Made by a program: the position numbers and the translations under genes
The notes under the pieces: model-generated
Seen by the model: the letters and a program-made list of their open reading frames with translations, nothing else
The model's database searches: none
What the model was told of the DNA's origin: nothing
Shown here: positions 1-5,500 of the stretch, piece after piece
Position numbering within the stretch: position 1 is the stretch's first letter
Layout of the letters: each line of letters starts with the position of its first letter
Assembly (NCBI GenBank): GCA_937897005.1
Contig: CALCOQ010000222.1
Span: 1-6,513 of the forward strand
DNA: 6,513 nt
Direction: 5' to 3'
Source: an uncultured euryarchaeote
Lineage (GTDB): Archaea; Thermoplasmatota; Poseidoniia; Poseidoniales; Poseidoniaceae

Positions 1-48
1 ATCTTTCGAGAGCTTGGGCTCGCACTTCCTTCGCTTCGCTCAGTCCAG
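1..48 (+). repeat. 48-bp direct repeat, copy 1 (cut by window edge)
   Basis: This stretch is identical over 48 bases to 95-142, giving a repeat period of 94 bases with 46 unrelated bases between copies. It contains a short inverted repeat (GAGC-TTGG-GCTC at 11-22) and a pyrimidine-rich CTTCGCTTCGC run. The copy begins at the first base of the window, so the true repeat may extend further left. No gene is visible in it. The two copies are read in different frames because 94 is not a multiple of three, which argues against a coding repeat. It could be a dispersed intergenic element or a remnant of a local duplication. Confidence 0.85.
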
Positions 49-94
49 TCCTTGCCCCCCGCTCCCGGCACCACGATGAGTCATACAGAGTCGT

Positions 95-142
95 ATCTTT
101 CGAGAGCTTGGGCTCGCACTTCCTTCGCTTCGCTCAGTCCAG
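95..142 (+). repeat. 48-bp direct repeat, copy 2
   Basis: This is the second perfect copy of the element at 1-48; identity ends at base 143. It ends 83 bases before the start codon at 226, so it lies in the upstream region of the membrane-protein gene. Parts of it (the GGCTCGCACTT end and the AGTCCAG end) resemble sequence on the minus strand at 2463-2508, upstream of the RFC gene. The function is unknown. Confidence 0.85.
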
Positions 143-160
143 CCATCACCCTCCTTCCGA

Positions 161-180
161 TTGCTGAAGCATTCAGTCAA
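161..180 (+). other. small hairpin upstream of the membrane-protein gene
   Basis: TTG-CTGAA at 161-168 can pair with TTCAG at 172-176 and CAA at 178-180, leaving T177 as a bulge and GCA as the loop. The stem is A/T-rich and weak. There is no T-run after it, so a terminator role for an upstream gene is not supported. It may be fortuitous. Confidence 0.3.
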
Positions 181-192
181 TTCGATGCCGTA

Positions 193-203
193 GGATAGAA
201 AGG
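193..203 (+). promoter_or_regulatory. possible TATA-like box for the membrane-protein gene
   Basis: GGATAGAAAGG is the only A/T-rich patch at the right distance before the ATG at 226. The G of GATA lies 32 bases before the start codon, which suits an archaeal TATA box if the transcript starts at or near the ATG (leaderless). The other two genes have a similar GATA box at 30 and 35 bases. No Shine-Dalgarno sequence precedes the ATG. The match to a standard archaeal TATA box is poor, so this is tentative. Confidence 0.3.
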
Positions 204-225
204 CGGACCGCGGGTCGCAGGCGTC

Positions 226-1158
226 ATGGTCGATATGCAGACGGCGATGTCGGCGGCACGAGCAGACCGTGGTTCACGCAAGAAGGGCAAGGGTGGCGAT
301 AAGAAGGGCCGCTCTGGAAGAGACCATGGAATCGAACCTTTCGATCCTGTCAAACACGTTTCCAAAGAGCGTGCTGATATGTATTCGATGTGGTTGGTCA
401 TCGCCTTCGCCATCGTGGTATCATTGATAATGAGATATGTGGTGATGCCGAATGTCGATCCTGCTGGAAGCAAGGACTTGTTGTGGTTCATGCCTATGGC
501 GATGGTCTTCCTCTTGCCTCCACTTCACCGAATGGTCATGTCTGAAGGTTTGGTTGAACACTATGGCAAGGGAACCTGGTTTCGAGCCTCCTTCCTACAT
601 ATCTTCACTTGGCTTGCCTTGACCTTCTTGTTATCGAACCCACCATTCGCTGATGTCGGTGACCCTGAGGTGGCTGGTGCATGGGCGGTTGTCGTCATCG
701 ATGGTCAGGAGATGAGATTGACAGACAGTGACCTAGATGGAAAGACCCAGATTGAATTCATTCTCGATGAAGGTGAACAGAGTATTGATGGAGAAGTCTG
801 GTTGTTGTTTGGAATCAGAGATAATTCAGATGTGGATGCTGTCAGGTTGGCATCTTCATTGACCATGCCTGATGGCGCCATAGATTCGTTGACCATTTCT
901 GAAGAACGCTTTGATAATCTGACTCAATGGGGTGATTCACTGAATGCTTCAGCAAACGAATTGGCTTGGCCGACCCTGATTTCACATGATTTCGACCGTG
1001 GAATCGCCATTCGATTATCTACCAGTGGTCTGATGGAAGGTACATATCTCATCGAATTGACCCTGACCGAAGATGGAAACCCCTGGGAAAACTCGCGTTC
1101 CTATGAATGGAATCTTGTGGTCAGTCAACCAATCCTCGAGGTCGAAGAAGATTCTTGA
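226..1158 (+). CDS. three-helix membrane protein with outward C-terminal domain, function unknown
   Basis: The protein has 310 residues and I do not recognise the family. Residues 12-34 are a Lys/Arg/Gly-rich tail (motif RKKGKGGDKKGR), probably cytoplasmic. Three hydrophobic segments follow at about 53-74, 85-101 and 119-137. The loop between the second and third carries His, Lys and Arg, so by the positive-inside rule the N-terminus is inside and the C-terminus outside. Residues about 145-303 form an acidic, beta-rich domain with two N-glycosylation sequons (NLT, NAS) and no visible catalytic motif. It ends in a short acidic tail. ATG 226 is the first start after an in-frame TAG at 196-198; ATG 235 is a possible alternative. 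No ribosome binding site is seen. The gene converges on the RFC gene, and a hairpin overlaps its stop codon. The basic tail might contact nucleic acid, ribosome or a partner protein, but that is speculation. The gene is well supported; its function is not. Confidence 0.88.
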   Translation: MVDMQTAMSAARADRGSRKKGKGGDKKGRSGRDHGIEPFDPVKHVSKERADMYSMWLVIAFAIVVSLIMRYVVMPNVDPAGSKDLLWFMPMAMVFLLPPLHRMVMSEGLVEHYGKGTWFRASFLHIFTWLALTFLLSNPPFADVGDPEVAGAWAVVVIDGQEMRLTDSDLDGKTQIEFILDEGEQSIDGEVWLLFGIRDNSDVDAVRLASSLTMPDGAIDSLTISEERFDNLTQWGDSLNASANELAWPTLISHDFDRGIAIRLSTSGLMEGTYLIELTLTEDGNPWENSRSYEWNLVVSQPILEVEEDS

Positions 1159-1185
1159 GCAATTCAGTGATTCAAGAATGATTTT
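1151..1185 (+). terminator. hairpin plus T-tract at the end of the membrane-protein gene
   Basis: ATTCTTGA (1151-1158) and TCAAGAAT (1172-1179) form a perfect 8-bp inverted repeat with a 13-base loop, followed two bases later by TTTT (1182-1185). The left arm includes the TGA stop codon. The stem is A/T-rich, unlike a classic bacterial terminator, and archaea usually terminate at T-tracts without needing a hairpin. The position and the matching arrangement at the end of the convergent gene make a 3'-end role likely. Confidence 0.5.
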
Positions 1186-1465
1186 CACGCTGCGAATAAT
1201 TCCGAATATTCATCGAGAAGTCGTTGACATATCAGTCGTGCTCTGCGGCTATACCTCAGCGATTCAATTTTTCTTCTCCGTTCTGCTCTGACCCAGAATA
1301 TCAGTGGGGTCCAACACAGTGTATCCATACATGTTCTCACGATAGTTCTCATTTCCATCCCAACACTACGAATCGGTTTCAATAGACCTTCTTTTCCAAG
1401 ACGGTCATCTCAGCAAGTTGAAAGTGAAAAACTTCAATTGAGAAAATGAGGGTGGCAATTGAAAC
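1159..1465. other. intergenic region between convergent genes
   Basis: This 307-base stretch lies between the stop of the membrane-protein gene and the stop of the RFC gene. I see no tRNA, structured RNA or convincing gene in it. Besides the two gene-end hairpins it holds a second pyrimidine-rich tract on the plus strand (T5 at 1268-1272, then CTTCT), which could be a backup terminator for the plus-strand gene. It also holds adjacent small palindromes at 1194-1211 (GAATAATTC, GAATATTC). A 65-codon minus-strand frame here has no family features and is probably fortuitous. Confidence 0.6.
1427..1463 (-). terminator. hairpin plus T5 tract at the end of the RFC gene
   Basis: Read on the minus strand, TTCAATTG (1463-1456) and CAATTGAA (1440-1433) form a perfect 8-bp inverted repeat with a 15-base loop, then one G and TTTTT (1431-1427). 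The hairpin starts two bases after the TGA stop at 1466-1468. Its layout closely mirrors the hairpin at the end of the convergent gene: same stem length, similar loop, and a T-tract one or two bases later. A transcription end or 3'-end stabilising role for the rfc message is likely. Confidence 0.55.
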
Positions 1466-2431
1466 TCAAACCCTCAATGCTTGGCAGATTCTGGCAGTCA
1501 TCGCATCTAGTTGGAGTTCTTCTCCACCACCTTCCACGAGGCGGAAATCTATCTCTGCCATCAACTCGGTCAGGTCCAGTTTAGCGGCTTCGCTGAGGAA
1601 TTCTGAATTGTACAGTTCACGATGTAATTGATTGACCATGTCGGTTCCAGCAAGTCCGAATTTATCCAACAATTCTCGCAATCTCCTTCGTGCAGCGTGG
1701 AATCCATCTTCTCTACAGGCCAAGAGATATCCTTGTAACGCCTCTGGAGGGGCAGTGGCGTTGGTTTCATAGATCATCGCTCTGGTGATATGAGGATCGA
1801 GCGCTGCAGCAACCTGCAAGGCGGTGATCGCCTTGCGCATATCTCCCCTGCTGATCATCACTATCGCTTCAGCGGCATCAGATTCGAGTTCAACTCCCTC
1901 GCAGTTTGCAACATATCCAATCTGTTCTGCTACATCATCATCTGGTAATGGTCTGAAACGAAAGACTGCGCAGCGAGACTGGATGGGTTCGATGATCTTG
2001 GAGGAGTAGTTGCACGACAGGATGAATCTGCATGTTTCAGCATATTTCTCCATGATTCTTCGTAACGCGCCCTGAGCATCATTGGTCAAGGCATCGGCTT
2101 CGTCGAGAAAGATGATCTTGAATGCGGCTCCGTGAAGGGGGGCGGTTCGTGCGAATTGTTTGACCTTGGTCCGGATACTCTCCAGTTTTCTTTCGTCACT
2201 GGCATTCATCTCCAACAGGTTTTCTCTGAATCCCTTACCGAACACATCTCTTGCAAGAGCCATTGCAGCAGTGGTTTTACCAGTCCCTGGGGGGCCAGCG
2301 AAGAGTAGATGTGGAAAGTCGGTCTTTTTGGCATAAACGCTCAACCGCTCGATTACACTGGCTTGGCCACGAATCTCTGAAACCGACTGCGGTCGGTGTT
2401 TCTCGACCCATAGTTCGCTCATGCAACTCAT
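1466..2431 (-). CDS. rfcS: replication factor C small subunit (clamp loader ATPase)
   Basis: This is the archaeal clamp-loader small subunit. It assembles with the RFC large subunit and uses ATP to open the PCNA ring and load it at primer-template junctions during replication and repair. At 321 residues it has the usual family length. It begins with the family signature LWVEKHRP (7-14). Walker A is GPPGTGKT at 46-53 (Lys52) and Walker B is LDEAD at 109-113. Sensor 1 is SCN at 139-141. The SRC motif at 152-154 supplies the arginine finger Arg153 to the neighbouring subunit, and sensor 2 is GDMRKA at 196-201 (Arg199). A helical collar domain follows to the C-terminus. There is no intein or large insertion. 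Two starts are possible: ATG at 2431 or in-frame ATG at 2422, three codons later. The second gives an N-terminus closer to relatives, while a GATA box 30 bases upstream favours the first. The gene is transcribed alone, divergent from the giant secreted-protein gene. The family call is near certain. Confidence 0.97.
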   Translation of the reverse strand: MSCMSELWVEKHRPQSVSEIRGQASVIERLSVYAKKTDFPHLLFAGPPGTGKTTAAMALARDVFGKGFRENLLEMNASDERKLESIRTKVKQFARTAPLHGAAFKIIFLDEADALTNDAQGALRRIMEKYAETCRFILSCNYSSKIIEPIQSRCAVFRFRPLPDDDVAEQIGYVANCEGVELESDAAEAIVMISRGDMRKAITALQVAAALDPHITRAMIYETNATAPPEALQGYLLACREDGFHAARRRLRELLDKFGLAGTDMVNQLHRELYNSEFLSEAAKLDLTELMAEIDFRLVEGGGEELQLDAMTARICQALRV

Positions 2432-2454
2432 GGCTGAGGGCGAGGCCCGATGAA

Positions 2455-2462
2455 CCTTATCA
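2455..2462 (-). promoter_or_regulatory. possible TATA-like box for rfcS
   Basis: On the minus strand TGATAAGG has its GATA starting 30 bases before ATG 2431, a distance that suits leaderless archaeal transcription. It directly abuts the repeat-like element at 2463-2508. The box is not a strong match to the archaeal TATA consensus; support comes mainly from similar boxes before the other two genes. Confidence 0.3.
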
Positions 2463-2508
2463 CTGGACTTCCTTGCAACGGCCGCCCTACGGGCGGCAAG
2501 TGCGAACC
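2463..2508 (-). repeat. repeat-like element with strong GC hairpin in the divergent spacer
   Basis: GCCGCCC (2481-2487) and GGGCGGC (2491-2497) pair perfectly around a TAC loop, the most stable hairpin in the window. Read on the minus strand, the flanks are GGTTCGCACTT and AGTCCAG. These match the GGCTCGCACTT (10 of 11 bases) and AGTCCAG segments of the 48-bp repeat at 1-48 and 95-142, with a different and longer interior. The element lies between the rfcS start and the giant-protein start. No T-run follows on either side, so a terminator is unlikely; an operator, an attenuating leader structure or a decayed mobile repeat are possible. Confidence 0.4.
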
Positions 2509-2509
2509 A

Positions 2510-2517
2510 TGATAACT
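2510..2517 (+). promoter_or_regulatory. possible TATA-like box for the giant secreted-protein gene
   Basis: TGATAACT places GATA 35 bases before ATG 2546. It resembles the boxes before the other two genes, but it is slightly further out and is followed by only weakly A/T-rich sequence. There is no Shine-Dalgarno sequence before the ATG. Tentative. Confidence 0.22.
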
Positions 2518-2545
2518 CAGTCCGATTCGTCGCTGAGCGATAGCC

Positions 2546-5500
2546 ATGTCTTCGACCACCGTGCAGCCGCGATTTTCATTCAAAGCCATGATTCTCGTCG
2601 CAATGTTTCTATTTGCTGATATGATGGTTCCTAGTCTTTATCCTGCTACATTCCCTGAATCTCCCGAGGCCTCCCATTCCCCGAGTAGTGCAGTGACTTG
2701 GGATTATAACAGCAGTATTGACACCTACATCGAATCCAGTTCCCCCAGTTCGACATATGGCTCCGATACCACGGCTTTGATAGGAATCGATGGAATGTCT
2801 GAATCGAGAATGCTCATCGAGTTCACTTTCAATCTCAGTACAGCATACACCGTTTATTCTGCCACTCTCGATTTGGAATGCTTCAATGATGGTGGCGATG
2901 TTTCAGAGTTCTACATAACCAACGTGACCAGTGGTTTCAATGAGTCGAATGCCAATTGGATATTGTCGAACACTTCGCAGAATTGGAATTCGTTCGGTGC
3001 TGATTCCAGTGAGGATAGAAGTGCTTGGGAGCCGAGTGTTTCAGTGTTGAGCAACGGCACGATTTCGCTCAATGTCACTCGTCAGGTACAGTATCGCGCA
3101 GCGAATAACTGGACCTCTGGGCGCTATATCATCTCTGCAACCGGTTCACAATCAGAATGCTATTCCAGCGATCACAGCAATTCCTCATTGCATCCGTCAT
3201 TGAGCGTTGTTCTAGGCAATACCACCGCATCTTCAGTTGGTTCATTATCTTCAGATTGGATAGATGATGGCATTTCTTTGATGACAGGAGATTTCATCCT
3301 GACGGCAGATACGACTCCAACTTTGTCATGGGTCGATTGGGTTGGCGATAATGTTGAGGTCCAGTTGTCTCAATCCAGTGATTTTCGAATGGATGGAGAT
3401 GGCGGTGACCATTGGACGTCGATGGCAAATTCATCGATGTTCACCCTCACCGGTGGCTCATCATGCATATGTTCCATGTCCGTAGGCTCTGGAGATGCTC
3501 TTTCCAATGGCTCCACGTTCTATTATCGAATGCGTTCAATCAATAATTATCAGATTGGAGATTGGTCTGAAGGTTGGTTCAATCTCCCTGGCCATGATAT
3601 CATCGACAATGGTGATGGAACCGCAACCATCAGTATAGATGCTGATGACCTTGGTCTTTCCGAGAAAACCATCTGGGATGTCGAATTGGATTCTTCACAA
3701 AAGAGCACTTCTCTGGGTTCTGAAGCCTCAATGCTGGTAGGAACAGATACCTCTCCGGACAAAGAATCAACAGTGTTGATGAAAATCAATGTACAGCATC
3801 TTGGTATGCACACCAATGCCACCATCAAATCCGCAGAATTGGTTCTCAACCGAGACTCGGTCACCGGTTCAGAATTGATTTCCTTGATCACTGTCGAGAA
3901 TCATGTTGATTGGAAAGAAGAGGATGCGACTTGGAACAGTCCATTGGGAGATAGTACTGATTGGGATACCGAGATCGATACGGTGATAGATAGCATCAGC
4001 ATGGATGCTTCCAGTGATGAGTTCCGTTTCAACGGGACAATCTTTGCTCAGTATTTCTTTGAAACTAGTGGCACTTCCAATATCGATGTCATCTTGAGTG
4101 GTCAGGATGCGGATGGCTCCTTTGCTTCTTCAAATGATATCACATTCCACAGTACCGAGGCCACAACTTCCTCTGACCAACCTTCTCTCAAGATCACTTA
4201 TGAGTGGGGTTCTTCCTCTCCCACATCTGAAGTAGGGATATTGTTTCCAAAGGGAGGACAAGGAATCTGGGAGGTTGACGACCACAATCTTTCAGGAAAC
4301 ACCACGCCTGAATTGAGATGGGATGGTTCAGCCTTTTCTGGAAATGAGGTTTTGTTCCAACTTTCAGATGACAAGTTGTTCAGAAATATCCTGAAAGAGG
4401 TTGACACCGCTGTGGATAATGATTTCCAGCCTTCTGATGGCTCGTACAACATCACCTCGGGTTTCGGCCTTTCGACCGGTGCAATGTATTACTGGAGGAT
4501 GGCTCAGGTCGATAGCAGCGGACGTTGGAGTTTTTGGAATCAGCAATCCTTCTTCATCACTGATTTGAATTCCACATATCTTGGTGACAACAAATATCAA
4601 TTCACTTTGAGAGATGGAAATGCATCGACGAATGGTGAACACCCCAGTTGTCAAGATACCTATATCGACAGTGGAACCACAGATTCGAATTATGATTCTG
4701 AGCAAGAGATGCAGGTCGCCTACAACACCTATGGGGGTGGTGCAGAAACCTCTATTCTATTCGGTTGTCATCTATTGACGCATCATCTGCCAGATGGCTA
4801 TGCGGTTGTTGAGGCCAAACTCCGACTCAAATTATCCTATACGGGAGGGAGTCCATATGTCGGTGCTTATGAGAGCCGACAGCATAACTGGACCGAAGAT
4901 AGGGCAACATGGAACGACTTCGATGGAAGGAATTCTTGGGGCACCGTAGGTGCCAAGGGTTGGGAACGCGGACAATTGTTATCCTCGACAACGATCAGTG
5001 GAAGCAGTAATTCCTGGTCTGAATGGAATGTCACTCTCGGAGTCCAGAATGCTATGCGCAATGGTGAGAATTTCGATGTCATATTATCAATTCTTGGAGC
5101 CGGAAGTGGAGTTGATAGAGAAGCCTTGTTCTATGGAAATCAGAATATCAATACCAGTCGTCCTGAACTTGTGTTCACGTATGTTCCCGGTTCTTCTGCC
5201 CTACCGAATGAACCTGTTCCAATCAGTCCTGCCAACGGCAGTTGGTCTGTTGCGGATGGTATCGAAAGGTCGACCATCAGGAATCCTTTGTTGAAATGGA
5301 ATTATTCCGGAAACACCAATGTGTCAGGTTTCGTGGTTGATATCGATTCCAACACTTCTTTCGATAGTGCAGACCTGCTTTCATATGGTTCTTGGTCCAG
5401 CAGTGGATTTGATTTGAACAACATGACGTTCCAGATGCCGGTCAATCTCGGTGTGGGCAAGACTTGGTTCTGGAGGGTCAGAGCAATCTCTTCGACCAAT

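Noticed and set aside
1..142. Possible CRISPR array
   Set aside because: Only two copies are seen, the repeat is long at 48 bases, there are no cas genes and no further spaced copies within the window.
1..198. Plus-strand frame open from the window edge to TAG at 196-198, possibly the tail of an upstream gene
   Set aside because: The two 48-bp repeats are read in different frames within it, composition is Ser/Arg/Pro/Leu-rich unlike the real genes here, and no domain is recognisable. A chance open frame is more likely, though the left edge hides the rest.
1185..1382. 65-codon minus-strand frame in the convergent intergenic region
   Set aside because: It contains a likely terminator tract for the plus-strand gene, has no recognisable motif and shows no promoter box.
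2481..2497. GC hairpin as a transcription terminator
   Set aside because: It lies between divergent gene starts, with no gene ending nearby and no T-run on either strand after it.
2251..2619. 122-codon plus-strand frame overlapping the start of rfcS and of the giant gene
   Set aside because: It is antisense to the strongly conserved RFC ATPase region and shares bases with the divergent promoter region; its translation looks like random sequence.
3550..5499. Several frames of 65-114 codons opposite or overlapping the giant gene
   Set aside because: They are shadows of a long, periodic coding frame whose landmarks line up across four modules; none has independent support.
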